Shown here one piece after another: positions 8,296 through 15,313 of a stretch of DNA of 36,874 nt. Within the stretch, counting starts at the first letter, position 1; every line of letters starts with the position of its first letter. Source of the DNA: Acidimicrobiia bacterium (GTDB lineage Bacteria > Actinomycetota > Acidimicrobiia > IMCC26256 > JAENVU01); the NCBI GenBank assembly GCA_009694415.1, contig SHUZ01000008.1, forward strand, positions 1 through 36,874. Direction: 5' to 3'. The notes under the pieces are model-generated. The model was not told where the DNA came from. It saw nothing but the letters and a program-made list of their open reading frames with translations, and did no database searches. Both the position numbers and the translations under genes were made by a program.

Positions 8296-9560
8296 AAGGT
8301 CGTGAACTGTGCCTCGGTCGGCTCTGCGCAGCAGAACCAGGGTTCAGATAGGTGCGGTACTGAAATGTCCGGAGCGTTGACCGGTTCTAAACCGAGTTCG
8401 ACCCGCACCGCATCGAATGTTTCAGAGACTGGATTGTCGGTCATCTTCTCGACGATGGTCGCCACCCTTGCCTGAAGTGCATCTAATGGAGACTCCCAGG
8501 GGTACGAGAGCCGCTCTGGATCAAACGGCATGAGCCCATCGATGTCTCCGATCAGTAGCGAACCTTGCGGAACGAGAAGTCTGATCGAGTAGTGAACGGG
8601 GTCTACGTTACTTACGAGGTCATTGCCGGCGACGAAGTTTGTAATTTCCTGCACATCTCGTAGTTCAGACCATGGCGTGAACGGCAACCAAGTCGGACGT
8701 ACAGCGATTCCGTGACCCCTCAACACAGCAACTGCTCGCTGCCCATCCTTTGCCGTGTGGCCTTTGTCGAGTCTTGCGAGAATTGTGTCGTTTACGGACT
8801 CGAATGCACTCACAACGAATAGGCATCCGAGTCCGGCCATCTCGCTCCACACTTCTTCGTGTCGCAAGATGTGTTCGACCTTCACAGTGCAGTCGAAGGT
8901 CAAGTCCGGCACTGCTTCATGGACTGCACGCGCGACGCGTAACGCGTGGTGGATCCCGTTGAAGAAATCAGGGTCGCCGAAGGTGACGTGCCGCGCGCCA
9001 GCATTCTTCTGGGCGACTACGTCATCAACTATCGCGTCTACCGGCACAATTCGCGTACGTCCGTCGTACACGACAGGTACAGGGCAGTGCTTACATCGGT
9101 GTGCGCAACCAGTGGATGCCTCGACATACGCTGTCGGCAATTCGCTGTCGGCCAACACCAGACGCGCGTAACTCGCGAGTGGGGGGAGAAGGTTCCGCGC
9201 CGGTAGGGCTCTAACGTGCTCGGCGAGTGGATCTTCTTCAATCCATTGCAACAGGGCGGTTTCCGGATCGCGGTCCACCAAAGCGGTCGCGACTTCAGCG
9301 CACATCGCAGCGTAGAGACCATAGGCCGCGACGGGCACCTCGAACTTCGGCGCTATCGACCGCGCGAGTCTCGCTGCAGTGTGCATTGGAACAGAAATAG
9401 CGACGCGGTCGGCCCAATTAGCGAGCGCTCCATCCCACTCCTCCACGGAGAGGTCTAGGCAGCGGACTTCGTGTCCCCGCGCCTGCAACATTCCTGCTGG
9501 CCCTGCGACGCCGAGCGGCTGGTGGCCGAGTTCGTAGGTGGACACCAGCAGGATCCTCAT
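8292..9560 (-). CDS. CCAEP-tail B12-binding-like radical SAM protein
   Basis: The protein (422 residues) starts with a Rossmann-like domain resembling the cobalamin-binding domain of B12 radical SAM enzymes (about 1-125, beginning MRILLVSTYELGHQPLG). It continues with a radical SAM core whose cluster motif is CAHRCKHC (Cys152, Cys156, Cys159), preceded by AYVEASTG. At the very end it carries WFCCAEP (Cys410 and Cys411), eleven residues before the carboxyl terminus. This tail is the hallmark of the named but uncharacterised CUAEP/CCAEP-tail radical SAM family, in which some members use selenocysteine; here both positions are TGC cysteine codons. The ATG at 9560 overlaps the stop of the ATP-grasp gene (ATGA), so the two are translationally coupled. 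Longer upstream starts would lie inside that gene and are rejected. The reaction is unknown. Confidence 0.88.
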   Translation of the reverse strand: MRILLVSTYELGHQPLGVAGPAGMLQARGHEVRCLDLSVEEWDGALANWADRVAISVPMHTAARLARSIAPKFEVPVAAYGLYAAMCAEVATALVDRDPETALLQWIEEDPLAEHVRALPARNLLPPLASYARLVLADSELPTAYVEASTGCAHRCKHCPVPVVYDGRTRIVPVDAIVDDVVAQKNAGARHVTFGDPDFFNGIHHALRVARAVHEAVPDLTFDCTVKVEHILRHEEVWSEMAGLGCLFVVSAFESVNDTILARLDKGHTAKDGQRAVAVLRGHGIAVRPTWLPFTPWSELRDVQEITNFVAGNDLVSNVDPVHYSIRLLVPQGSLLIGDIDGLMPFDPERLSYPWESPLDALQARVATIVEKMTDNPVSETFDAVRVELGLEPVNAPDISVPHLSEPWFCCAEPTEAQFTTF

Positions 9561-10720
9561 GCAATGACGATATCGAGGTGAGAGACCGCCTCCCGTAGGG
9601 CAGCTTCGACTTGTTCGGGGAAGTCTGCGCGCGCAAAGAGAAAACCTAGGTAGCGATCGCCTTCGGGCAAGGGGACAACGCGATGACCAATCGGAATTGT
9701 GATCTCTAGTCCTACGACTCCCGGCACCCCGAGTGCTCTTTCGCGGCCGTTTACGGCGACCAACGTGCCTTCCTGTGCGATCGGGAGCATTGTCACACCG
9801 GATGCGCTGCTCTCGCGCGCGAGGTCGGTCATCGGTAAGTGGAGAGCGTGTCGTAACACGACTTCCTCGAGGCTGATCCCTGCGCCGAAACGAAGGGCGC
9901 GCGCGCACAGGCCGCCCACCGAACGGGAAGCCACCTCGATTACCCAGGCTTGGCCATCTTTGACGCGCACCTCGGCATGCACCGGTCCCTCAGTCAATCC
10001 CAATGCAACACAAGCAAGCGAAGCGGCCCGTTCTGCAGCCCCTAGGTCGCGAGGAACAAGCCGCGACGGTGTGACGTACATCGTCTCTTCGAAATAGGGA
10101 CCGACAAGTGGATCGGGCTTGTCGAAAGTCGCAAGCACCTCGAGTCGTCCATTTGTGAGCAAACCTTCGAGAGCAATCTCTACCCCGGGGACGTATTGCT
10201 CAACCAATAGTGGCCCGTCCCAAAATGTTGCGATACGGATCCGGGCGGCCGACTCCTGCTCTGCCGTATCGGCGCGGATGACCCCTCGGCTTCCGGACAG
10301 TCCTGTTGGTTTCACAACACATGGGTATCCGACCTCCGCTCCCGATGATCCGAATCGAGGTTGGGTTACTTCGGATTTTGCAAGGCGCCTTCGCATCTCG
10401 GCTTTGTCGCGAGTCGCTGCGACCGAGTCGGGCGGACTGTGCGGAAAGCCGAGGCGTTCTCCGGCATGAGCGGCAGCAAGCGTTCCACCGTCATCGACAG
10501 CCACAACCGCATCGATCCCGTGTTCGCGGTCGAAAGCTTCGATTGCATCGGCCGCAACCAACGGATCATCCAGCGGGATTTGGACAAGACCGCGCCCGTT
10601 TCCCACGGGTGAAGGCATCTCGGTGCCAATGACCAAGTCAACCTCGATTGCCTTGGCGGCGGCTATGAAATCCTGGGCTCTATATGTGGCCGAGGGAACG
10701 AGGAGGAGAATCCTTGCCAT
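9557..10720 (-). CDS. ATP-grasp domain ligase, partner of the radical SAM protein
   Basis: A 387-residue protein with the three-part ATP-grasp layout: an N-terminal Rossmann-like preATP domain (MARILLLVPS onward), the ATP-binding lysine strand CVVKPTGLSGSRGV (about 134-147), the hinge LLVEQYVPGVEI (171-182) and the metal-binding segment VHAEVRVKDGQAWVIEV (247-263). The usual E-x-N-x-R metal motif reads EVASR here. Overall it resembles L-amino acid ligases and similar enzymes that join a carboxylate to an amine through an acyl phosphate; the substrate cannot be read from the sequence. I chose the ATG at 10720; an in-frame ATG at 10732 is possible. The gene is divergent from nfuA with only 18 bases between start codons and overlaps the radical SAM gene by four bases. 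Confidence 0.85.
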   Translation of the reverse strand: MARILLLVPSATYRAQDFIAAAKAIEVDLVIGTEMPSPVGNGRGLVQIPLDDPLVAADAIEAFDREHGIDAVVAVDDGGTLAAAHAGERLGFPHSPPDSVAATRDKAEMRRRLAKSEVTQPRFGSSGAEVGYPCVVKPTGLSGSRGVIRADTAEQESAARIRIATFWDGPLLVEQYVPGVEIALEGLLTNGRLEVLATFDKPDPLVGPYFEETMYVTPSRLVPRDLGAAERAASLACVALGLTEGPVHAEVRVKDGQAWVIEVASRSVGGLCARALRFGAGISLEEVVLRHALHLPMTDLARESSASGVTMLPIAQEGTLVAVNGRERALGVPGVVGLEITIPIGHRVVPLPEGDRYLGFLFARADFPEQVEAALREAVSHLDIVIA

Positions 10721-10726
10721 ACGGCC

Positions 10727-10732
10727 TATCAT
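10727..10732 (+). promoter_or_regulatory. Probable -10 box (TATCAT) for leaderless nfuA
   Basis: TATCAT lies exactly six bases before the nfuA ATG at 10739, so transcription would begin at or next to the start codon. The same few bases face the ATP-grasp gene starting at 10720 on the other strand, so both transcripts must originate within a very compact divergent region. No clear -35 element is visible. Confidence 0.45.
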
Positions 10733-10738
10733 GGCCCC

Positions 10739-11362
10739 ATGAGCGACGCGATGACACCACTGCTGACCGTGACCGATGAAGCCCGCACCAAGATCATTGA
10801 TGTTCGGGCGGCGGAGCCGGATTCGGAATCACTTGCACTTTGGCTCGAGGTGAGCGGTGTGCAAGGGACGGCGTACACGTACGAGATGTATTTCCGCAGA
10901 CTCGATGAAGCAGGTGAGGACGAGGTAGTGCAGAGCGGCGATGACCTATCCGTTGTAGTTCCGAGTGCGGACGCGGAAAAGGTTCGGGGATCGACGCTGG
11001 ATATTTCAGGCGGCGGCATGGTTCTCCAGAATCCGAATGTTCCCCAAGTTGGTCCTTCCGCCCCAGCAACCGAACTCGACCTGAGTGATCCGATTGTCGC
11101 GCGCGTCGTCGAGATACTTCAGACCGACATCAATCCGGCAATCGCGGCGCATGGCGGATATGCCGAATTGGTTGCGATTGAAGATTCGCGGGCATACATG
11201 CGTATGGGTGGCGGTTGCCAGGGATGCGGCATGGCAGCGGCGACGCTTTCTCAAGGCATCGAGGTAGCGATTCTCGATGGTGTTCCTGAGATCACCGAAG
11301 TCATCGATGTCACCGATCACGCTTCAGGAACCAATCCGTATTACGAGAGTGCCAAGAAGTAG
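10739..11362 (+). CDS. nfuA: NfuA-like Fe-S cluster carrier
   Basis: NfuA-type proteins carry [4Fe-4S] clusters from the assembly machinery to client enzymes. The 207-residue protein has a degenerate A-type (HesB/IscA-like) domain without cysteines (about 8-97), a short linker, and a NifU C-terminal domain (about 115-190) with the cluster motif GGGCQGCGMA (Cys160 and Cys163). This matches the two-domain layout and length of E. coli NfuA (191 residues). It is divergent from the ATP-grasp/radical SAM cassette and begins an Fe-S themed island extending to mrp. It probably lacks a 5' leader. Convergent with the DUF169 gene, 16 bases apart. Confidence 0.92.
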   Translation: MSDAMTPLLTVTDEARTKIIDVRAAEPDSESLALWLEVSGVQGTAYTYEMYFRRLDEAGEDEVVQSGDDLSVVVPSADAEKVRGSTLDISGGGMVLQNPNVPQVGPSAPATELDLSDPIVARVVEILQTDINPAIAAHGGYAELVAIEDSRAYMRMGGGCQGCGMAAATLSQGIEVAILDGVPEITEVIDVTDHASGTNPYYESAKK

Positions 11363-11378
11363 GCAACAAACAAAGTGA

Positions 11379-12095
11379 CTAGGCGAAGCGCGTAGCGTCT
11401 TCGGATGCGTACCTGGAAACTGCGGCGTCGGCGATCGCATTTTTTTCGATCGCTTCTATTGCGGCCCCCAGTTTCTCGGCCGGAATCGCGCATGTCATTT
11501 CTGTGGCCGGCATGCCCGTGCGGACTCGGCTCAATGCACAACCAACACTTGCGGCTATCTCCCGCTGTTCCTTCGCTATCGCGACGATGTGACACTGAGG
11601 TTTACCTTCGATGCGCAACCCTGGGATTGCGTCTGACAAAACCATGAGTTGCTTACCGTTCACGCGGATGAAAACTACGTCGGGATCGAAAGATGTGTCA
11701 GCAAGTGGCCCGTATGTAACAGACCCAGGCTTTTTGGTAATGACTGGGATGTGAGGCACTAGCTCCATCGTCACCCAACCGGAGCCGACCAATGCTGCAA
11801 CGTCGTCGTTTCCAGCCACTTCGTCGAGAGTCTTGAAACCGTGTGTCATGCTCCCGACGCTGCAGTTACCGTGATCTTGTTCAACCGTCGAGAAGGTGTT
11901 TGTTTCTCCGTGGATCCAAAAGACGCATCCCGCTGCCGCTCGTCCGGTCCTGCCATCGGCCAGGGGAGAGGGAATGGGAAGGCCACATGGTTTGACCCCG
12001 TCCGGGGGCGCGTCGTGGAAAGTGATTGCTAGCGGAGCATTTGCGAGATTCAGCGATCCAGAGAGGCGCCGTGCCAGTTCTGACCAGTTGTTCAT
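11379..12095 (-). CDS. DUF169 family protein with six cysteines
   Basis: This 238-residue soluble protein matches the DUF169 (COG2043) family, which has no established activity. The sequence starts NNWSELARRLSGSLNLANAPLAITF and contains six cysteines: Cys37, Cys57, Cys78, Cys168, Cys186 and Cys202. The segment HGNCSVGSMTHGF (76-87) is the most family-like. The cysteine content and the surrounding genes (NfuA, NifS-like, SufR-like) make metal or Fe-S binding reasonable, but this is inference. It lies 22 bases downstream of the NifS-like gene on the same strand and is probably in the same operon. The box TAGAAC six bases before the ATG could also give a leaderless transcript, weakly. Confidence 0.75.
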   Translation of the reverse strand: MNNWSELARRLSGSLNLANAPLAITFHDAPPDGVKPCGLPIPSPLADGRTGRAAAGCVFWIHGETNTFSTVEQDHGNCSVGSMTHGFKTLDEVAGNDDVAALVGSGWVTMELVPHIPVITKKPGSVTYGPLADTSFDPDVVFIRVNGKQLMVLSDAIPGLRIEGKPQCHIVAIAKEQREIAASVGCALSRVRTGMPATEMTCAIPAEKLGAAIEAIEKNAIADAAVSRYASEDATRFA

Positions 12096-12117
12096 TGGTT
12101 CGTTCTACCACGCATAA

Positions 12118-13251
12118 CTAATTGGTACCGAACAGGGCACGGAGTTGCGTAACTACGCCCGAGAACTCGGAAATGAAGAGATCTATCTCGGCATCGGTTG
12201 TGTTCCAACCGACACTCACTCGAAGCGAGTGGTCTGCATCGACTCCCATAGCCATGAGCACTGGCGATGGTTCTAGGGATTCGCTTGAGCACGACGAGCC
12301 AGAGTGAATGGCGATGCCGCGTTGATCTAGGCCGAGCAAAATGGGTTCCGCCTCTACACCGTCCACGCCGAAACAGAGAATATTCGGGAGCCGATCTACT
12401 GGATCCCCGAATCTTGTGATGCCCTTGACGTCATTCGAAATCGCCGTGAACGCTCGGGCAGTGTTACGCCGCGCAATCTCTTCCTCTGAACTGAGGGTCA
12501 CCGATACCCCGGCCGCGGCCGCACCGAATCCGACGATCGCAGGGATATTTTCTATCCCACCGCGCCGCGCACGCTCTTGCGCGCCTCCCAAGATCAAAGA
12601 TGGGATACGAAGGCCGCGCCGCACAAGCAATGCGCCAGTGCCCTTCGGGCCACCCCACGTGTGTGCCCCGACGCTGCAGAGATCTGCGCCGAGCGCGGCG
12701 AAGTCGATCGGCACCTGACCAATAGCTGCGCATGCATCGACATGTACAAGGGCGCCGCAAGCGCGCGCAAGAGCGCATACCTCTGCTGCGGGCTGCATGG
12801 TTCCAACTTCGTGATTGGCGAGTTGGATGGTTACGAGAGCCGTCGTCGGCGAGATGTTGGAATGGATCTCAGCTGGATCAAAACGTCCGTGGCGATCGAC
12901 GCCAACCGCAATGGTCTCGAGTTCCTCGCGGTGACACGCTTCGATGACGCTCGAATGTTCTACCGCCGTGGTGACTAGACGGGTTGGGTTCGCGCAGCGG
13001 CGTACCGCCCCAAATATCGCGGCATTGACAGATTCGGATCCACCCGACGTAAAGATCACCTCGCGCGGGCGTGCACCGAGTAACGAAGCGACTTGTTCTC
13101 TCGCAAGTTCTACGGCCGATCGTGTCACCTTTCCCGGTCCATGAAGGCGTCCAGGGTCCGCATGATGCGCATGCAAAAAAGGCAACATCGCCTCTAGCGC
13201 GGACTCACGCAGTGGTGATGCTGAAGCGTGGTCTAGGTAGGCGCTATTCAC
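12118..13251 (-). CDS. Cysteine desulfurase (NifS/IscS) homologue lacking the PLP lysine
   Basis: The 377-residue protein is full length for NifS/IscS and keeps much of the fold signature: YLDHASASPL at the start, SGGSESVNAAIFG (69-81), VEHSSVIEAC with His99, NHEVG (146-150), HVDAC with Asp172, and the mobile-loop catalytic cysteine in SGSSCSSESLEPS (Cys321). Two key residues are missing. The Schiff-base lysine, normally in S-x-H-K, is replaced by threonine (GAHTWGGPKG, His197-Thr198), and the glutamine that contacts the PLP oxygen (DAxQ) is alanine (DACA, Ala175). Desulfurase activity by the usual mechanism is therefore doubtful; a relocated lysine such as Lys203 or a non-catalytic role is possible. 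The GTG start overlaps the stop of the SufR-like regulator gene (GTGA). Confidence 0.82.
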   Translation of the reverse strand: MNSAYLDHASASPLRESALEAMLPFLHAHHADPGRLHGPGKVTRSAVELAREQVASLLGARPREVIFTSGGSESVNAAIFGAVRRCANPTRLVTTAVEHSSVIEACHREELETIAVGVDRHGRFDPAEIHSNISPTTALVTIQLANHEVGTMQPAAEVCALARACGALVHVDACAAIGQVPIDFAALGADLCSVGAHTWGGPKGTGALLVRRGLRIPSLILGGAQERARRGGIENIPAIVGFGAAAAGVSVTLSSEEEIARRNTARAFTAISNDVKGITRFGDPVDRLPNILCFGVDGVEAEPILLGLDQRGIAIHSGSSCSSESLEPSPVLMAMGVDADHSLRVSVGWNTTDAEIDLFISEFSGVVTQLRALFGTN

Positions 13252-13967
13252 ACGCGGGCGACGCAGTGCGCGTCGCCTTCAGGTCGGCTTTGTTCGAAGT
13301 GTGGTTGTGTCTCACCGTAGAGGCCGGCCATTAGACCGCGGATGAGGCCGCGATCTACCGCGCACACAACATGTGGATACAACTGGGCAGCGTCGCCGAA
13401 CGGGCAGTGTTCGGAAATGATCGTCATCGAATCGCCGTGCTGTTCGGTATGCGCGGCGAAGCCGTGTGCCGTGAGGGCGTCAGCCACCGTCGCGAGCGCG
13501 GCCTTGACTGATCGGTGACCCTCGCTGGGGGCGATGCGGTCCGCGAGTGCGCGTCCGTAGTCGTATCCAACTTCTTCGGCCATGACGGACGCTTGATCTG
13601 GCGGCAATACTTCGAGCGCGCGGGCGAGCAGTGTTGCGAGAAGGTCGTCGCGTCGTGGAGGAAAGTTCAGTGAATGGTCGAGTTGAGTAACCCGGTATCT
13701 CTTCGATGGACGGCCTGCTGAACGAGCGCCTTCCGGCCGACCCATATCGACGACGAGATAGCCGCCCGCAGTCAATTTTTCTAGATGGTGTCTCGCGACG
13801 TTTGGATGGAGTTCGAATCGTTCAGCGATCTCTCCTGCTGTTGCGCCTTCGGAAGCTTCACGTATTGCCAGATAGATCTCGCGTCGTGTTGTGTCGCCGA
13901 AAGCGTTGGTGACGGAGGTGACGGCGGCGCTGAATCCCGAGGCGTCGAGCGGTGCGGGGGAGGACAT
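13248..13967 (-). CDS. SufR-like winged-helix regulator, possible Fe-S sensor
   Basis: A 239-residue DNA-binding protein with an ArsR/SufR-type winged helix-turn-helix in the N-terminal third (about 20-95: FGDTTRREIYLAI, the recognition segment HPNVARHHLEKL, and the wing with AGRPSKRYRV). The C-terminal domain resembles SufR sensors and has the block EHCPFGDAAQLYPHVVCAVDRG with Cys188 and Cys202, and a third cysteine, Cys235, near the end. SufR proteins repress suf/isc genes and sense cluster status through cysteines. Here it is the first gene of an operon with the NifS-like and DUF169 genes and is divergent from mrp. The ATG at 13967 is preferred over an upstream start at 14036 that would collide with the mrp start; TACAAT seven bases upstream fits a leaderless transcript. 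Confidence 0.8.
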   Translation of the reverse strand: MSSPAPLDASGFSAAVTSVTNAFGDTTRREIYLAIREASEGATAGEIAERFELHPNVARHHLEKLTAGGYLVVDMGRPEGARSAGRPSKRYRVTQLDHSLNFPPRRDDLLATLLARALEVLPPDQASVMAEEVGYDYGRALADRIAPSEGHRSVKAALATVADALTAHGFAAHTEQHGDSMTIISEHCPFGDAAQLYPHVVCAVDRGLIRGLMAGLYGETQPHFEQSRPEGDAHCVARV

Positions 13968-13974
13968 CCCCGGT

Positions 13975-13980
13975 ATTGTA
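13975..13980 (-). promoter_or_regulatory. Probable -10 box (TACAAT) for leaderless sufR-like gene
   Basis: On the minus strand TACAAT, one mismatch from the TATAAT consensus, is followed by seven bases and the ATG at 13967. Transcription would begin at about the start codon. No strong -35 element is visible. Confidence 0.5.
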
Positions 13981-14003
13981 CCTAACTCCGTAGTGGTAAA
14001 TCG

Positions 14004-14016
14004 CTGGCGCCGCCAG
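14004..14016. promoter_or_regulatory. 13-base perfect inverted repeat between sufR-like gene and mrp
   Basis: CTGGCG-C-CGCCAG is a perfect dyad located between the two divergent genes, 20 bases before the mrp ATG and about 37 bases before the regulator ATG. It is a natural candidate operator for the autoregulating SufR-like protein, though it could also be a chance palindrome. Confidence 0.4.
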
Positions 14017-14035
14017 CACTCGGCAAGGAGACTCA

Positions 14036-14842
14036 ATGCCAGGCGAGAACCCGTTCACACACGCCAATACGAGGGTTATTGCGATTGCATCGGGCAAGGG
14101 CGGAGTCGGCAAGTCATCGGTAACGACGAACCTTGCAGTGTCGCTTGCGCGAATGGGCAAGCGCGTGGCGGCGCTCGACGCAGATGTATGGGGATTCTCG
14201 ATGCCCAGGATGCTTGGCATTAGCGAGGCGCCGTCGATCAAAGATGACAAGACGATGATTCCGCCTTCGTCCTTCGGGGTGCGTTGCATCTCGATGGGCT
14301 TCTTCGTTCCAGAAGATCAGGCCGTTGTTTGGCGAGGACCAATGCTTCACAAGGCTCTCGAGCAATTCCTCACGGATGTTGATTGGGGAGAGCCTGAATA
14401 TCTAATCGTCGACATGCCCCCTGGCACTGGAGACGTAGCGCTATCGCTAGCCGAGTTCTTGCCGCGCGCAGAAGTCGTGATCGTCACCACGCCGCAGCCC
14501 GCAGCACAGGCAGTCGCGCAACGCGCGGCGGCAATGGCCGACAAGGTCGATCTAGATGTCATCGGCGTAATCGAAAACATGAGCTTCTTCCGAGGCGATG
14601 ACGACAAGGCCTATGAGATCTTTGGAAGTGGTGGAGGACAAGACTTGGCTACTCGGCTCGAGGTGCCGCTGCTCGGACGTATTCCCTTGGTCAAAGAATT
14701 GCGAGAGGGTGGTGACATCGGACGCCCGATAGTGGAAACGGATCCGTCGGGTGAAACATCTCAAGTGTTCGGCGCGATCGCAACAGCCATCGATTCAATG
14801 GCGCCTAAACGCATTTACAAGAAAGAACTTCGCCTCTCCTGA
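14036..14842 (+). CDS. mrp: Mrp/NBP35-family P-loop ATPase without CxxC
   Basis: Mrp/ApbC proteins are P-loop ATPases that deliver Fe-S clusters. The 268-residue protein has the deviant Walker A SGKGGVGKSS (19-28), LDADVWGFSMPRMLGI (48-62), the MPPGTGDVALS Walker B/switch region (127-137) and the family phrase VIENMSFF (178-185). Two standard parts are absent: the N-terminal MIP18/DUF59 domain, and the CxxC that normally follows ENMS and binds the bridging cluster (here RGDDDKAYEIFGSGGG). The only cysteine in the protein is Cys84. A CxxC-less form is also seen in other actinobacterial Mrp proteins, so it is probably functional in another way. An AAGGAG ribosome binding site precedes the ATG at 14036. 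It is transcribed away from the SufR-like gene. Confidence 0.88.
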   Translation: MPGENPFTHANTRVIAIASGKGGVGKSSVTTNLAVSLARMGKRVAALDADVWGFSMPRMLGISEAPSIKDDKTMIPPSSFGVRCISMGFFVPEDQAVVWRGPMLHKALEQFLTDVDWGEPEYLIVDMPPGTGDVALSLAEFLPRAEVVIVTTPQPAAQAVAQRAAAMADKVDLDVIGVIENMSFFRGDDDKAYEIFGSGGGQDLATRLEVPLLGRIPLVKELREGGDIGRPIVETDPSGETSQVFGAIATAIDSMAPKRIYKKELRLS

Positions 14843-15002
14843 ACCCTCGTTGCAGCAGACTGATGCCGTCCCCAACATGTCAATGGCGCGGTAGCCCGGT
14901 TGGTCGCGCAGAGATGGCCTGCTCGTTGTTTGGCGTACTTCTACCGATGTTGGGCGGTTGACTGAGTGGCCACGTTTCGGACGCGACTTGGCCAACACGG
15001 CG

Positions 15003-15024
15003 CATATTCCATAAGCGGAATATG
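15003..15024. promoter_or_regulatory. Perfect 8-bp-stem hairpin upstream of DUF3107
   Basis: CATATTCC, a six-base loop (ATAAGC) and GGAATATG form a perfect inverted repeat. No T-run follows, which argues against an intrinsic terminator for mrp. Its place just upstream of a -10 like TACGCT (15039-15044) suggests an operator for the DUF3107/ArsA-like operon. Confidence 0.45.
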
Positions 15025-15025
15025 G

Positions 15026-15036
15026 CGGGTGACCCG
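15026..15036. promoter_or_regulatory. Short dyad CGGGT-G-ACCCG next to the hairpin
   Basis: An 11-base perfect dyad directly follows the hairpin and lies between the expected -35 position and the TACGCT box. With the hairpin it makes a compact, symmetric control region of about 35 bases. Binding protein unknown. Confidence 0.35.
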
Positions 15037-15038
15037 AC

Positions 15039-15044
15039 TACGCT
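15039..15044 (+). promoter_or_regulatory. Candidate -10 box (TACGCT) of the DUF3107/ArsA-like operon
   Basis: TACGCT would start transcription near 15051 and give a leader of about 27 bases with a GGAGG ribosome binding site (15065-15069) eight bases before the ATG. This gene thus has a conventional leader, unlike several neighbours. Confidence 0.35.
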
Positions 15045-15077
15045 GCGAGTCCGCTCGAATCGTCGGAGGATCGCCAA

Positions 15078-15305
15078 ATGGAAGTTCGAATCGGTGTCAT
15101 TTACTCGCCCAAGGAACTTACAGTTGAGATAGATGGATCTCCAGAACACGTAGTGGCGCTTGTCGAGAAAGCGATGGCTGAAGGGTCTCCGATCCTGTGG
15201 ATCGAAGACGTCAAGGAACGTCGCGTCGGTGTCCCAGTCGACAAGATCGCTTACATAGAAGTGGCCGCTGACGATGAGAGTCGCCGGGTCGGCTTCGGGA
15301 GATAA
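15078..15305 (+). CDS. DUF3107 family small protein
   Basis: A 75-residue protein matching DUF3107, a short family found widely in Actinobacteria and without assigned function. Typical features are the opening MEVRIGVIYSPKELTVEID, a predicted alpha-beta fold and the conserved ending VPVDKIAYIEV followed by ESRRVGFG. There is no membrane segment or cysteine. A GGAGG site at 15065-15069 sets the ATG start. It lies eight bases before the first ArsA-like ATPase gene and is probably co-transcribed with it. Confidence 0.85.
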   Translation: MEVRIGVIYSPKELTVEIDGSPEHVVALVEKAMAEGSPILWIEDVKERRVGVPVDKIAYIEVAADDESRRVGFGR

Positions 15306-15313
15306 TTCGCTCG

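Noticed and set aside
8320-8345. Selenocysteine (UGA) in the radical SAM tail
   Set aside because: The CCAEP tail is encoded by two TGC codons, so this member is the Cys-Cys form and no Sec insertion is needed.
9561-9908. N-terminal extension of the radical SAM gene (116 residues)
   Set aside because: The extension is Arg-rich, lies inside the ATP-grasp gene, and the ATG at 9560 gives a perfect family start with an ATGA overlap.
14843-15077. tRNA or small RNA gene in the mrp-DUF3107 gap
   Set aside because: No cloverleaf, no T-loop consensus and no T-run after a hairpin; only the dyads and promoter-like box were found.
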